Notes: generated by a model not told the origin, from the sequence alone. 64,000 nucleotides of DNA from Kingdonia uniflora (GCA_014058105.1 JACGCM010001594.1:248001-312000); one strand, 5' to 3'. Numbered from the stretch's first letter, positions 1 through 12,089 are shown. Program-made: numbers and translations.

Positions 1-73
1 TAGTGGCACCGACTCTCTCAAGGAATCTCTGTCAACAACAACCAAATTTTTCTCTTCTCCTTCAAATAAATGA

Positions 74-75
<2 letters not shown>

Positions 76-106
<31 letters not shown>
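76..106. repeat. (CT)n microsatellite
   Basis: A run of about 15 CT dinucleotides. It creates a spurious Ser/Leu-rich open frame and is not coding. Confidence 0.9.
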
Positions 107-109
<3 letters not shown>

Positions 110-1719
110 CTCTCCTCATATATACACAATTCGCAAACCGTATCGATTTTCTAAACCGCCATCATTACACCCACTAACCCCACTCTCTCTCACCTCTTTA
201 CCTTCTCTCAATAATTCTAGCAAACCATCTCTTATAATTTTTCCCGCCTTTCTAAATGCTTCGACCACCTAGCTCTCCTAGGTTCGTGCCTCAATTTTCA
301 CTTCGAGCTTCTCAAATCAAGCCGGCAAAATCCCTCATGTACATAATCACCATTAATTTTTTGATCCAAATAAATTTCTTTCTTTATACCTCGAACGCAA
401 ATATCACTGGTATACCCAAGAGCTATTTGCAAATCAAAGTTTTGGATTGTGGGATCCCATACGTGCATTATAGGGCAACAATCATCATACCCTAACTCAG
501 ACATGAAGTGACCAATGAACATAGCTTTGTGCTCTACTCAAGATAGGCAAGGCCCCATATGTCAGAACAAAATCCTACATGTGTCAGATGGTACAGTCGG
601 CACCTTCGAAAATGTCATAGACCTCGGGACTCCCACTACGCCCTACTGATGACGACAGTAATCGACCCCATTCCAATTAGAATCCAGACAATCCTTTTTA
701 TTCTGAGTCTTATTACATCAATTTCCTTCGAAGTATCTGAACACATTCGACCTATAAGAATATTATACCTTTTTATGCACGTTGCGTCATTTTTCCTTTG
801 ACTTATTTTCAACCTTTCGAAACAGAAGAACACTCCCATTTTTATGTTATATTTTTCACAACCTTCAACTTACAAAATTTTAATTCTTATTTAATCTTTA
901 CCATTCGACTACATTTTCATAACCCATGAAGGACTTACTTCTAAGACATTCGGAGAGTACAAATTTCTGGCCTTACCATGTTCTAAGTCATTTTCTTCGA
1001 TCAGCCTCAAAACAATCATCGACAGTAGATAAAATAAAAAATAAATCTACTCATTCATTTTCCATTACAAAAAAGAAAAGAAAAAACATCAACAACAACC
1101 AAGAAAAAATAAATAAAAGAAACCTACATCAGTTATAGCTAGGGTAACTCTTCGAGTGCCCTGAACTGCTACTACCACAACCATTACCACCACCCTCCTC
1201 CTCCACCAACCACTATTCCTGGGCTCTCAACGCAGTGGATTGCTTAGTCACGGTAAGGAGTTGTTGCTCAAATATGACCCACCAAAAGTTGAACTCCTTC
1301 GCTTCATCCCATTCCCCACTGGTCAGCTCACCCATGTACAGATCGACGAGATATGGCAGCTACGCCTCCAACCCTAATCGACCAAAGTATTTCCTCGCCA
1401 ACTTTACCACCTTAGCTGCTATCTTAGTTTTTAACTCTTCCTGCAGCGTCTGCGACCAAGTCTTCATATTACTCATCGAAGGAGAAAGGGGGTTGAAGAA
1501 GGAAGTTGGGCAAATAGTAAGCAATAAGTTAAGCAATATTTTATCCCCCAAGAGCTCCTTTTATAGGATATTACGAGCCATTAATGACGCTAATACAATC
1601 AACATAATCAGTCATTAATGATCTCCGTAACTAACGCATTCATACAGTTTAAACTTTAAAATTCCCATAGAAACAACTTCTCAGTAGGAACCCTCGACAA
1701 TCCCTTGTGAGGCCACAGC

Positions 1720-1733
1720 TGAGAGGGGGCGGT
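1720..1733 (+). promoter_or_regulatory. Polypurine tract of LTR element
   Basis: The purine-rich segment GAGAGGGGGCGGT directly precedes the TGTAG start of the LTR. This is the expected place and composition of the plus-strand priming site of an LTR retrotransposon read on the plus strand. Confidence 0.55.
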
Positions 1734-2460
1734 TGTAGTAGCCTACTCGTAACCTTGGAGAATGGAATGGGTACTCAAAGACTCTTGAGCTACTCGAAGA
1801 CTCATGAGCTGCTCGAAGCCTACTCTACTTACAAATATCCCAGAATTGTAGTAGCCTACTCATAACCTTCGTGAACGGAATGGGTACTCGAAAACTCCTG
1901 AGGAGTTCGAAGCCTACCCTACTTACAAATCTACCATAACCACCACAGAGCCTACCGTCGAGTACACTAAAGCTTTGACATGCTTTAGTCAACCTCAGCT
2001 CTTAGTCGAAGGCAGACAACTCAATAGATAACCCAGCAGACAACTCTGGCAGAACTGGCTTCAGTACAAGATAGCTGTAAAGAGAGATACACCTATAATT
2101 TAACCTCTCTATGGTAATGTTACATTTCCTATCTTCTATAAATAGGGAAGGAGATCTACCATAGAGAGGTTGAATTTTTTCCCCATACCTTAGAGAAACT
2201 TTGATTACCTTTGGGCACCTTCTGAAGCTTGAAGATTCAATCCACTCAAGCCTTTATCTGCAACCTCACCCATATATACCATTTCATCTTAAAAATCCTC
2301 ACTAGAGGTCATAGAGGAATCCTATTCTAGGACTCTACACAAGTGTGTCAATTAGAAACTTTCCCTATTTCTATTAAATATACTTTTTAAAACCCCTAGT
2401 CGAGTATTAATTCAATGGTATAAGAGTTTAATCTCCCCTCTACGAGATTAGTCCCCTACA
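1734..2460 (+). repeat. 3' LTR with TGTAG...CTACA ends
   Basis: The segment starts with TGTAG and ends with CTACA, a 5-bp terminal inverted repeat, and is preceded by a polypurine tract. A TATA box (TATAAATAG at 2137) fits the U3/R boundary. The first 113 bp are tandemly duplicated: TGTAGTAGCCTACTC occurs at 1734 and again at 1847, followed in both copies by similar sequence. The matching 5' LTR is not in the window, so the exact ends rest on the terminal motif and the PPT. Confidence 0.6.
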
Positions 2461-2489
2461 ATACTCACCATTAATGTTTTTAATATAGA

Positions 2490-3100
2490 CACATCAATCA
2501 CATTCATTAATTTTGAAGCTATCCTTCATCATGGCTCCATCAATTTTGTCATACCATTATAAAGGTGTCTGCTTCAATCCATAAAGAGATTTAACCAGTC
2601 GGCACACTTTATTATTATGGCATTTGACAATCAACCGCTCAGGTTAGTTCATATGTATTTCTTCATTTAATTCACCATTCAAGAATATTGTTTTAAAATC
2701 CATTTGATATATTTCAAGCTTATGCACTGCTGCAATAGCTATCAATATACAAATGGAAATTATTCTTATCACTAAAGAATATGTATAAAAATAGTCCAAG
2801 CCCTATTTTTGCCTATCCTTTGGCAACAAGTTTGGCTTTGTACTTTTCAATTAAACCATTAGGTCTAAATGTCTATTTAAAAATCAAGTTACAACCTATA
2901 AGTTTATTTCCAGGTGGAAGATCTACCAATTCCCAAGTATGGTTGTGCATTATAGAGTCTATCTCACTCTGTACAGCCTCTTTCCAACAAGGAGCTTCAG
3001 GTGTAGACATGACTTCCTTAAAAATTCGAGGCTCATTTTCTAACAGGAATATTACAAAATCTTTACCAAAATAATTAGCAACCTTAAGACATTTTCTACG
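2490..3100 (-). pseudogene. copia reverse transcriptase, N-terminal part
   Basis: Minus-strand translation gives the entry segment of copia RT: EAPCWKEAVQSEIDSI, then NHTWELVDLPPGNKLIGCK, and farther on EIYQMDFKTIFLNGEL and VCRLVKSLYGLKQ. These match the conserved copia blocks in order. The YVDD catalytic block and RNase H would lie farther on and are absent because the element is cut at about 2470. Stops and shifts make it a pseudogene. Confidence 0.85.
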
Positions 3101-3439
3101 TCTTGGTTTTGCATTGAAATCACAGCATTCAGGAGTAGTATACTGATCACTACTAGAAGCAACATCATTTATTATTTTAAGAGGATTCTCATTATCACTC
3201 TTTTTATTTTCAAAAATATATGTAGAAATATATTTTCAAAAAATATAGCATCACGTGATTCAATGATGGTATTCTCATGTGCATCATTTATTTCAGATTT
3301 GTATACGATAAATCTAATGCACTACAGTTATTGGCATTGCCAATAAAATACAGTCAATAGTTTTAGGTCCTAATTTAGACCTTTTTGGAAATGGTACTTG
3401 TACCTTTACAATACACCCCCATACATTTAAGAACTTATA

Positions 3440-4010
3440 GGAAAGCTTTCTTCCTTTCCAGAGTTCATAAGGAGTCTTATCAATCTTCTTGTGAGGTAAC
3501 TTATTGACAATATAATTTGCTAAAAATAACGCTTCCCCTTATAATTTCTGCGGTAAACCAGAAATAATAAGCATAATATTAAGCATATTTTGCTCTATTT
3601 TTGCTCTCAGCAACTCTATTTTCCTAAGGAGTATAAGGTGCAGTAGTTTGGTGTATAATACCAAACTTAGCATAAAGTTTTCCAAATGGAATGGAGTCGT
3701 ACTCCCCACACCTATCAGTTCTAAGAATTTTTATCTTATTGTTAAGTTCATTCTCAACCTCATTTTTGAAAATAACAAACATTTTCAGTACCTCATCTTT
3801 GCTTTTGTGCAAGTACACATGACTGTATCTTGTACAGTCATCTATGAAAGTAATAAAGTACTTCTTTTCACCTCGTGTTTGAATAAACTTTAAATCGCAG
3901 AGATCATTATGAATCAAATCTAGCGGTTTAGTTTCCCGTGGTTCAACAAATTTTTCTTCGACACACACTTCACATTTTTGCTTACAATCAAGATTGAATT
4001 TAGGTAGCAA
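3440..4010 (-). pseudogene. copia integrase core (broken)
   Basis: A 128-codon open stretch (4010 to 3624) contains the end of the zinc-binding part (CEVCVEEK), then FITFIDDCTRYSHVYL, where the Asp is the first catalytic residue, and LRTDRCGEY, where the second catalytic Asp of the DDE triad would be; the usual RGGEY is altered. The frame then shifts but continues recognisably (PYELWKGRK, GCIVKVQVP), reaching about 3440. The protein would insert the cDNA copy into the genome; this copy is inactive. Confidence 0.88.
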
Positions 4011-4199
4011 TCATAAATAGACAAATTTGCACAGAGAACCATAATTTACGTGCCCTAATCGTTATGCCAAATATTAAATGACTCAAGCAAGTAAATGGAA
4101 TTCTTATTCTTATTGATAATTGAAACTGGTTTACATAAAACTGCTAGTTTGAATAATCCATCACACTCATAGCCATTTCCTATGGGTACACCATTCTTA

Positions 4200-4453
4200 G
4201 TCAAGATATATTTCTTTGACTCGAATACAAACTTGAAATTATTCTTGATGATTTAAAATACTCCATGCAATACTTCATTCAAAGTAACTTCTTTTTCAGA
4301 TGTAAATTTTAGGACCAATTTCCCTTTTCTTTCAATCCTTGACATCAAAATGTTACCCATAAACACTTTATCTTCATGTTCAGTCTTATTCGAGGTGGTA
4401 AATAAACTCCTGTCATAGCATATAGGTGTACAGCCCCTGTGTCCACAAACCAT
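4200..4453 (-). pseudogene. copia aspartic protease region (broken)
   Basis: The minus-strand frame CYDRSLFTTSNKTEHEDKV, followed by GKLVLKFTSEKEVTLNEVLH, matches the protease-linked block of copia polyproteins, where the line usually opens with DSGAT(R/S)H. That active-site motif is damaged here; the segment opens with CGHRGCTPI instead. The next frame continues toward integrase with the KNGVP-like segment. Confidence 0.75.
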
Positions 4454-4559
4454 CCACTAGAATCGCTTACCATATTGATTTCAAAGATCATCGCACACAT
4501 GTTCTCCATATCAGCAATATTTGCTTGAGTGCCTTTATCATTTTCTGGTCCCCTTTTAT

Positions 4560-5580
4560 GCTTGTGGCATTCTATTGATTTGTGCCCTGATTTACCACAA
4601 ATATAATAATTCTCTGCAAATTTCTTAAAGTTTTTACTCTTAGGGCCTAGAGAATTCTTCCCATTTTTCCCTTTTTTCTATTTTTCTTATGGGATTTATG
4701 GTTTTCCTCGACCATGTTAGCCTTGGCATCGTAAGAATGAACAACATCCCTTTTCTCGTTGGATTAGTTATCTTCTTTGATACTTAGCTTTATGATCATA
4801 TCCTTTAGCTTCATTTCCTTCCTCCTAGGCTTCCGAAAACTCTTAAAATCCTCCTAGGATGAAGGCAACTTCTTAATTATTGTAACTACTTAAAAGGATT
4901 CACTTATCTTCATTCCTTCTACATGAATTTTACGCAGAATAATCTACAATTTTGGTACTTGATTGATAACAGTCTTGGAATCCACCATTTTATAATCTAG
5001 GAATTTGACAACTATAAATTTTTTTCATTCTGACATCTTTTTGTCTTATACTTATGGTCTAAGGATTTCTACAGTTCCTTTGCAAACTCTATTAGACTAT
5101 ATACATTGTACAATATGTTGTCCAGCCCATTCAGGATATAGTTCCAACACAGAAAGTCATAATGAATTTACGCCTCCACTGCTACCATGGTTGTTAGATC
5201 AGTTTCTTCCTCCTTTAACTCTTGTTTGTCCTCCTTGGGGAGTCTTGCCATCTTCAGAGTCATAAGAAATGACAACATCTTCTGCAGCCAACGCTTGAAT
5301 TCAATGCCATCAAACTTCTTGGGCTTTACCTTTTGAACTTATGTGTTACTCTTTTCACCTTTCTCCTCTATGAGATTCTGTATTTTCATAGATTCTTCAT
5401 CTTTTAACTCTGGTTTATCCTCCTTGAAGAATTTTGCCAAGTTTAAAATTGCAAGAAAGAACAACATCTTCTGCTACCAACACTGAAATTTAGTGTAATC
5501 AAACTCCTTAGGCTTCACCTTCAGAACTTGTGGGTTACTCTTTTCACCCTCCTTCTCTACGAGATTTACTATTATCGCAG
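4560..5580 (-). pseudogene. copia gag with CCHC zinc knuckle (broken)
   Basis: Around 4561-4610 the minus strand encodes YYICGKSGHKSIECHKHK, a CX2CX4HX4C nucleocapsid zinc knuckle. The sequence upstream is lysine-rich and then decays into many stops. Between about 5195 and 5575 a segment of roughly 180 bp is present twice with a period near 197 bp, both copies covering the gag N-terminal side. The start codon and LTR boundary are not recognisable. Confidence 0.7.
5195..5575. repeat. Two-copy tandem repeat, period about 197 bp
   Basis: The block at 5195-5376 recurs at 5394-5572. Shared words include ACAACATCTTCTGC, ACTCTTTTCACC and TATGAGATT/TACGAGATT. It lies in the gag end of the degenerate copia element. 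Confidence 0.65.
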
Positions 5581-7096
5581 TCTTTTAACATACAAAAAAT
5601 ATTATATATTAAGATTGTAATCCAATCTGTATGAACAAGTAAACACAACTTAAGGATATGGTCAAGTCTAGTTTATGCACACTATCTCCTTAAGGCAGAT
5701 TTTCCCCTACTGCAGTGCTTTGTAGGAAAAATGGGTCATTGTCTCCCAAGATACAATAATCAGTTGCAGGGAGAAGAAAACATATCTATCTTTCTGCCAA
5801 ATAAACTTTGATTTTGTCTGTTTTCCCTTTGAATAAAAGACAAAGAAAATTCTCAAAACAGAGAAAAAACAATAAAAATAAAGTCCAGTTATATAGAGTA
5901 TTGGTATCTCTTTAACAAGTGTCACATTTCATGATGGTACCTCTTCACCAAAGGTCACACCTTAAGTTGTGTTCGTTGGAAACATTTCAACTCATACCTC
6001 AAACCCAAAAATGAAAAAATTGACAAAGTATTCCAAGGAATCCCTATGATCCCAAGGTCGAATTATATACTTATAATAATAAGTGGGTTTCCTAGGCCGA
6101 TCAAGCCCATGGGTTGCCCATACACCCAAGCTAGTTTGCATCCATGGGAAACATATACACGTGAGGCCCACAAACTCTTATATACACCATAATATGTTAA
6201 GTACAAGACTTAATTATATAGTAGAGTTGAGCATCCCTCATATCTAATGTAGGACTAAAACTACTTAGTTCCACCATTCAAGCAATAGGAAAAACAAACT
6301 CTTTGTATTTTTTCCAACAATATTTAGGGAATTGGGTATAATTGTTATCTAGGGGAATTAGGGCATTATTAGGGCTTTGAGGTTGATGGTGGAGGTGTTG
6401 GGGGTGTCTAAAGGAATTATTTTGGGAGAGGGAGAGGGAAAATATGGTAACTAAATTAAAACTTGGGGTGAACCAATGAACCGTAAATAACAACTTACAA
6501 TTTTGTATTTTTCGGCTAACGATGAAACAAGAAACAACTTGCGATTTTGGATTTTCAATTATGGTGCAAGGAATCGTACTTCCACATAACAAATTATGAT
6601 TGCGTACTATTAGCTTGCGCTAAAATAATGAAACGTACACCCAAAGTTAAATTTTAACTTGAAAATAGTTTGGAAGTCGCTAATAACGATAAGTATTTAT
6701 ACCGTAAGTAAACATTTATAAGCACGATAGAGAAAGAGATATGCATTAAAAGATAGTGATTTTTGTGGGAAAACATTGTCCATTGTTGTCTATGGAGATC
6801 AAAAAAGTAAAATAAATAGGTAACAATCAATTGATTTTTAAACCAAAAATCAATTCTCTAATATCATCTACACTCAATCCAAAAATAGCCCAAACATTCA
6901 TTTTTCCTCCATCATCTCTACCCTCTCACCTCGGATCCTCCTCACAAACTAAGGAAAGAGATAAGGGAGAGAAGAGATAAGTAGATGTAGAGTCCGACAA
7001 AGTAGGGGCTTTTAGTAAGCTATGGACAGAGAGATAACGTTTGACGGGAGAAAGAGAAAGGCTACCACTACTTTTAACTTTTCTTTTCTTTTCTTT
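5581..7096. other. Unassigned AT-rich DNA left of the Mutator-like element
   Basis: No convincing gene. Open frames are under about 105 codons and lack recognisable motifs. The first part (5580-6260) could hold remains of the copia 5' LTR, but no TG...CA pair can be set. From about 6850 the DNA becomes pyrimidine-rich. If the Mutator-like element inserted near the V-ATPase promoter, this DNA was once the gene's direct upstream flank. Confidence 0.4.
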
Positions 7097-7247
7097 GGGG
7101 AAGGATTTAGAGATACTCACAAACCAAACACTAAAGTCTCACTCAATACCAACCACTCATCTCTATTAGATGAGTGGCTCTTAAAATTGGCGATTTTCTA
7201 TATAAGGAAATGAGGTGGAAAACTTATTCTTGCTGGCAGCCACGTGG
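7097..7247 (+). repeat. Left terminal inverted repeat of MULE
   Basis: It begins GGGGAAGGATTTAGAGATAC and runs to the CCACGTGG box. The match to the right TIR is nearly continuous except for a 28-bp extra segment (7153-7180). It holds an inward TATA-like CTATATAAG (about 7199) followed by the transposase leader, so it probably acts as promoter for the plus-strand gene. Confidence 0.93.
7153..7177. repeat. Perfect hairpin inserted in the left TIR
   Basis: CCACTCATCT, a 5-base loop, then AGATGAGTGG: a perfect 10-bp stem. It forms nearly all of a 28-bp segment that is absent from the otherwise matching right TIR. Confidence 0.9.
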
Positions 7248-7798
7248 AACTCTTCCTCTCTTCCCCTGATTTTCAAATTTCAACAAATTTGAAATCACAT
7301 CATATCCCTGTTTCATATCACTCTGTCTCTCTCCCCCATACCACTCTCTCTTTCTCCCCATACCATTCTCTATCTTTATCTCTTTCTTACGATTTCAACC
7401 ATTAGAGCTGAAATTATTATTTCTAGAGTACTGCGACACCCACAATTTTAGAAGATAGTAGCAGAAGACTCTTATTCCCTCTTGGTCATATATCACACAA
7501 AATATTTATTAGGTTTTTGTTGTTGGGGGTTGTTATTCTCGATCTTCCACAGGTATATTCTCACATTTATCTCTCTTAAAGTTAAAGACAGTTTACTTTT
7601 TTTTGTATTGAATGTTGTGAAATTATTAAGGTTAGGAAACTCGATAATTTATAATCAGGAGATTAATAGGATTTGAATCTTTGGGACATACAACTAGGGT
7701 GAGTAATCCCCTATGTAATCTAATTTTGGTCAGTATTGGAAGTTGTAGGAGGTAATTTCTCATTTATTGATTACCTGTAGATGGATTATGACTGCATA

Positions 7799-8168
7799 TG
7801 AATTGTCGGGTAATACAGAACTCGACAATATTATATGGCTAAGTCCTAACATATAGAAACATATTTTTCATATGCAAACAATATTTACTCTCAAAAATCG
7901 CCGATATCGATAATTTTATATATGCTTAACATCTGAAATTGAAATGTTAAACAATAAAAATTGTCGAAATGTATACGGATCGACAATATGGAGGTCGAAG
8001 AACTAAGTGATCGACAATGTATTGTCGATTGTGAGTAGATCGATAATTTCATATGTTTTTATTTCTATTGTCAGCTTGTTTTTCGTTACCCCATACATTG
8101 TAAGCATGTTTTGTGAAGGTATGACAATTTCATAGGATTTTACTTCTGTTATATCAGAATCCCGACAA
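7799..8168. repeat. Subterminal cluster of TCGACAAT / ATTGTCGA motifs (left)
   Basis: Repeated 8-mers ATTGTCGA or TCGACAAT and near variants occur in both orientations (for example 7801, 7831, about 7970, 7980, 8010, 8021, 8162). The same word makes up the array at 16039-16330 and a smaller cluster at 11560-11830, so it belongs to the element and could be a transposase-binding motif. Function is inference. Confidence 0.7.
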
Positions 8169-8221
8169 TGGAGTTTAGTTTTTTGAATTGGGTCCATAAA
8201 TTAATTTGTGCCTAATTTTCC

Positions 8222-8479
8222 ATGGATGAGGCAGAGAGTTACGATAGTGTCTACATCCCAGTTTCTTTGCGAACTTACGAAGAAATGTATTCAGCACTGC
8301 AAGAAGTTTAAGCAAAAGAAGCAAGATAAGCTAAAATTGAGGGGAAAATAGAATTTGAACGACTAGAAAATGAATTATGGGCAGAGCAAGAATTAGCATA
8401 TTTAGATTCATTGCGTAACAGGCCAGATTACAATTCCTCTGAGGATTCTTCTGATAAGTGGCAATATAGTTGGCAATAA
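8222..8479 (+). pseudogene. Small acidic ORF upstream of the transposase, two internal stops
   Basis: From ATG at 8222, an 86-codon frame (stop included) runs MDEAESYDSVYIPVSLRTYE, then on through a Glu-rich, probably helical part (FERLENELWAEQELAYLDSL) to an acidic, Trp-containing tail, with two in-frame TAA codons near its middle. I do not recognise the family. Its frame and composition stay protein-like across the stops, suggesting a decayed accessory ORF or a first exon of the transposase gene rather than chance. Confidence 0.35.
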
Positions 8480-8763
8480 TGTGAATATAACAAGAATTTC
8501 AGATAAGACAATTAAGGTGTTAGAAGTTTATATTTTGCATGGAAGGTTAATATTTGCTCTTTACCAAAACAACGAGTTTTTGTGGGGTGATTGTTTACAT
8601 TTTGTATTCCCTCTTTTGTAGCATGTAATGTAATGAAGGCTTTTGAAATGAAATGAACATGCATTGGTCTTGAATCATTCAAATTTGTGTTACCTGTTTA
8701 ATTACTTGCAACTCATAATCTCTTCTTTTATGTCTCAACTTGTCAGTGAGATCAACATCTACA

Positions 8764-11160
8764 ATGGAAGACTTTGTAGATAAAAATTGGACAAAATTTA
8801 TTCATGATGAGTCCCCAAAAAGGTCTGAAAATAAATGTATTGTAAACCCGTTGTTGGTCGAAGCCCCATATGAGGGTCAACATTTTGATACTGTTGAGGA
8901 GGTACGTTTGTAGTACGAACGAAATGGAAGAGGGCAGGGTTTTTCGACCAAGATACGCAATTATACTAAGTATTTGAAATCTGAGGATATATGCAGAGCC
9001 CACTTCTGTGGTATGAGCAATGGATTTTTAAAGAAAAACCATGGGATAAATCCATAGACTAGCAACGATAGAGATGGGAATAGAAGATCATCTGATAAGT
9101 GTGGATGTAAAGCAATGATGAACATTAATTGGAATACAAAAATCAGTATATATGTTGTCACAAGTTTCACGGATATCCATAACCATAATCTCATATCTCT
9201 ACAGAATCATCGTCGTATAAAGGTTAACAGATTCTTTCTAGAAGCAGCAAAAAATCTTACAACAACATTTGAGCTCCATAATATTTTGGTGAGCAAGGTG
9301 CCGGCATTATTCCCTGATAAAACCTTTAACAAATGGGATTGTTACAACCAAAATGCTAAAGTAAATAAGGAACTTCTAGGCAGAGGAGATGCACAAGCCG
9401 CGTTGGAGTGGTTTAGGAAAAAATAAAATGAAGATCCAATGTTTTATTTTGATATAGAATTAGATGATGAGGACCGAGCACTCAATTTTTTTTTATCGAT
9501 AGACGTTCAAGGTGCGCATACGAGGCATTTGGAGATGTCATCACCTTCGATACTACGTACCGAACCAATGTCTATGCCATTTGTTCCATTTACAGGGATC
9601 AACAACCACTACCAAATGATTTAATACGGATGTGCTCTACTCATAAATTAGTAAGAAAATACATTTGTTTGGTTGTTCCATACTTGGCTCAAGGCAATAA
9701 ACTACAAACACCCTATTTCAATTATTACTGATCAAGATGCAGTTATAGCCGCTGTTGTTCCCAAGGTATAGAAGTAGTTCGAATTGAACATGTTAGGTAA
9801 ATTATCGATTTAACATCCTAATCAACAATATATGGTCAAGTAGGAGCAGGTATCGACCTTTTATTGTTGACATAGGTTTGCGTTTGACGATATCATATAC
9901 TATTAACTTTTGCCATTGATTCTAAATTCTGGCTTATTTCCAGGTCTTCCCCAACACCAGACATCGATTGTGTTTATGGCGCATCACAAACAAATTTCCC
10001 GTGAAATCAGCCATGTTTATCGAGAACAATCTTTATTCAAAAAAGATATTGATTCGATAATGTACAACACATATGAGGCCATAGATTTTAAAACCAGGTG
10101 GATGGAACTAATGAAGAAACATAAATTGGATGATAACCTTTGGATGCAAGGCATCTTCAATATTAGACATAAATGGATATCGTTATGGAATAGGTCAACC
10201 TTATTTGCAGGCATGAGCACTACAGGACGGAGTAAGTCCACAAACAACTTCTTTAATGGTTGGTTACAAATAACAACTGGATTGTACAGTTTTATGACCA
10301 AATACGAGGCTGCCCTTTTAGATGTATATGACCGAGAAAGTGGAGAAGACTTTGCGTCAAAACGCAGATATCGTCAAGTTGGTCATCATCAAGTTCTACT
10401 CAAAGATGTTGCAAAGATTTACACAAGAAAAATAATCCATAAACTTCAGGATCAATTTGACCAGGTAGTCCACTTCGTTGTAATAGAAAGAAACGAAGAA
10501 GACAACCTCTGACAACTTACAGTAAAGTCCCATAGTAGTCATACCGAGTTATTTGAGCTAAATATAGACTTAAAGAAACTAATTGGTAATTGTTGATGCA
10601 ATTTTTTTGAGTATGTTGGACTCCCATGTTATCACCTCCTGAAGGTATTCTCGAAATACGATATTCTCAAAATAACTTAGGCTTTCATTATGACAAGGTA
10701 GAAGATTGGTGCAAACAAGTTCTCAAGGTTGTATGAAAGTCACTTGGCATGAGAGAACTTACGACATCCTTTACGCCATAGCCACCTATCCCTTCGTACA
10801 TCAAAGTTATTCGAAAGGGCCTCAAAGATTAAATAAAGTTTTGAATTTGGAGTTTTGAAGCTAGACGAGATAAAGTCTTACCTTGATCACTACGATGAGT
10901 CTTTAACACAGACAGATGTATTAAAACAAAACATCTTAACTTCTTTAGCAAATTTTATGATGTCTGGAACTATTATTTTAAACCCTCTCATTGTTCAAAC
11001 CAAAGGACGAGCAAAGACTGATCACAAGAAATGGGTAAGATGGAAGGGGGGATGGAAGAGGCCTGAAAAGAAGAGAACATGCAAAAGTTATGGAGTACTC
11101 GACAACCATGACAAATAGACATGCCCACTTCACAAAACGAAGATAGCGGAATCAAGTAAG
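8764..11160 (+). pseudogene. FAR1-type MULE transposase, broken
   Basis: Starting at ATG 8764, the translation shows a FAR1-type DNA-binding domain (GQHFDTVEEV, GQGFSTKIRNYTK, then KCGCKAMMNINW and FTDIHNHNLISL). Next comes the MULE catalytic core (FGDVITFDTTYRTN with the first catalytic Asp, MPFVPFTGINNHYQ, then SIITDQDAVIAAVV with the second Asp), a FPNTRHRLCLWRI block, and a 160-codon open stretch to 10512. A degenerate SWIM zinc finger (FFEYVGLPCYHLLKVF, about 10600-10660) and a C-terminal PLIVQTKGRAK plus KKRTCKSYG tail follow. Stops at about 8911, 9052 and 9424 and at least three frameshifts (about 9490, 9570, 10000) inactivate it. The intact ancestor would have cut and joined MULE ends; FAR1/FHY3 light-signalling factors are domesticated relatives. 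Confidence 0.9.
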
Positions 11161-12089
11161 TATATATTCGATAATATACATGAACGTCATATTCTCCATG
11201 ATTACTCAATAATGTGTTTCCCATGTATTTATCCCATATTTATAATCATAATGAATTTTATGTAGGAGACAGTAATGGGGATTCTGTTCAGCCGTTGCAA
11301 GAGAATCACGACAACCACGACATCTAGGAAAACAGAAGGAGTTAACTTGTATTGCAAATGTCTTTCTTTAATTAATAATTTGTATCCCTTTCATTATTAT
11401 TGCTGACGAGGGAATGTGGTGTTATATGAACTTTCAGTTTGCTTTGTATTTGGAAATTGAAAATAGGGCAATAGCAATGTACTGTGCTTTATGTTTTATT
11501 CCAAATTTATAGATTCCTCAACATTATAAACAATGTAAGACATGCAGTATTTCATTATGTAGGGTAAATTGTCGGACATATAGTAGTAAATTATCGGTCA
11601 ATCCATTTATGCCGACAATAATTTAACTATAATGTCGATCATCTACAATATCAGTTAGCATTGGTCAATTATTCGACAAAAAATACATTACATTATCGAT
11701 GATCGACAATTTCCATGTATGAAGTAATCATTCAGGCACAGGAACAAGTTAGATTAGTAGCAGTAAATTGTCGGTTTGTACATTAGGCTGACAATAATTT
11801 AACTATGTTATCGATCATCAACAATTTAACTCTCAGATGAAGATAACAGCACTGCTAAAATATTCTACAGAGGCATTATTACTGGAATTCAACATTCAAA
11901 ATTGAGATTCATATACAATAATGAGCCAATATAACTTTGTATACTACAAAAATTGAGATATACTAAACACTTGTCGAAAAAGTATGAATCAACAAGGACC
12001 ACCTGAGAAACATATATCATAAGAGTTACAACACCCTACATATAGGGGGCATATAATGGTTATCTAAAAATGAAAGGATAAGAGTACTG
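11161..12089. other. Spacer between the convergent MULE genes
   Basis: No coding signal. It contains a second cluster of TCGACAAT/ATTGTCGG-type motifs (about 11560-11830) and AT-rich DNA where the 3' ends of the two convergent transcripts would fall. Confidence 0.6.

Larger units (their letters stand above)
1..1733 (+). mobile_element. Internal region of a non-autonomous LTR retrotransposon (3' portion)
   Basis: This stretch lies directly upstream of a polypurine tract and an LTR, so it is read as retrotransposon interior on the plus strand. I see no gag, protease, RT or integrase motif in any frame. The open frames here are short and composition-driven. Bases 4-15 (TGGCACCGACTC) resemble a tRNA primer-binding site, which would put the 5' LTR just outside the window and make the interior only about 1.7 kb, as in small non-autonomous or LARD-like elements. 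That last step is inference; only the 3' end is visible. Confidence 0.45.
2470..5580 (-). mobile_element. Degenerate Ty1/copia retrotransposon, LTRs not recognised
   Basis: Read on the minus strand, the order is gag with a zinc knuckle, protease, integrase and reverse transcriptase, the order of Ty1/copia (integrase before RT). The element ends abruptly at about 2470 inside the RT region, next to the end of the upstream LTR, so the last part of RT and RNase H are missing. Many stops and frameshifts interrupt the polyprotein. No LTR pair is visible around it. Confidence 0.85.

Noticed and set aside
3..272. Plus-strand open frame of 89 codons at the window start
   Set aside because: Made by the (CT)n microsatellite and Ser/Leu-rich composition; no motif.
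1235..1618. 127-codon plus-strand and 63-codon minus-strand frames in the first LTR element
   Set aside because: No motif on either strand; could be remnants of a decayed gene but nothing supports it.
7022..7213. 63-codon frame crossing the left MULE end
   Set aside because: It spans flank and TIR, has no family, and would need the hairpin segment to be coding.
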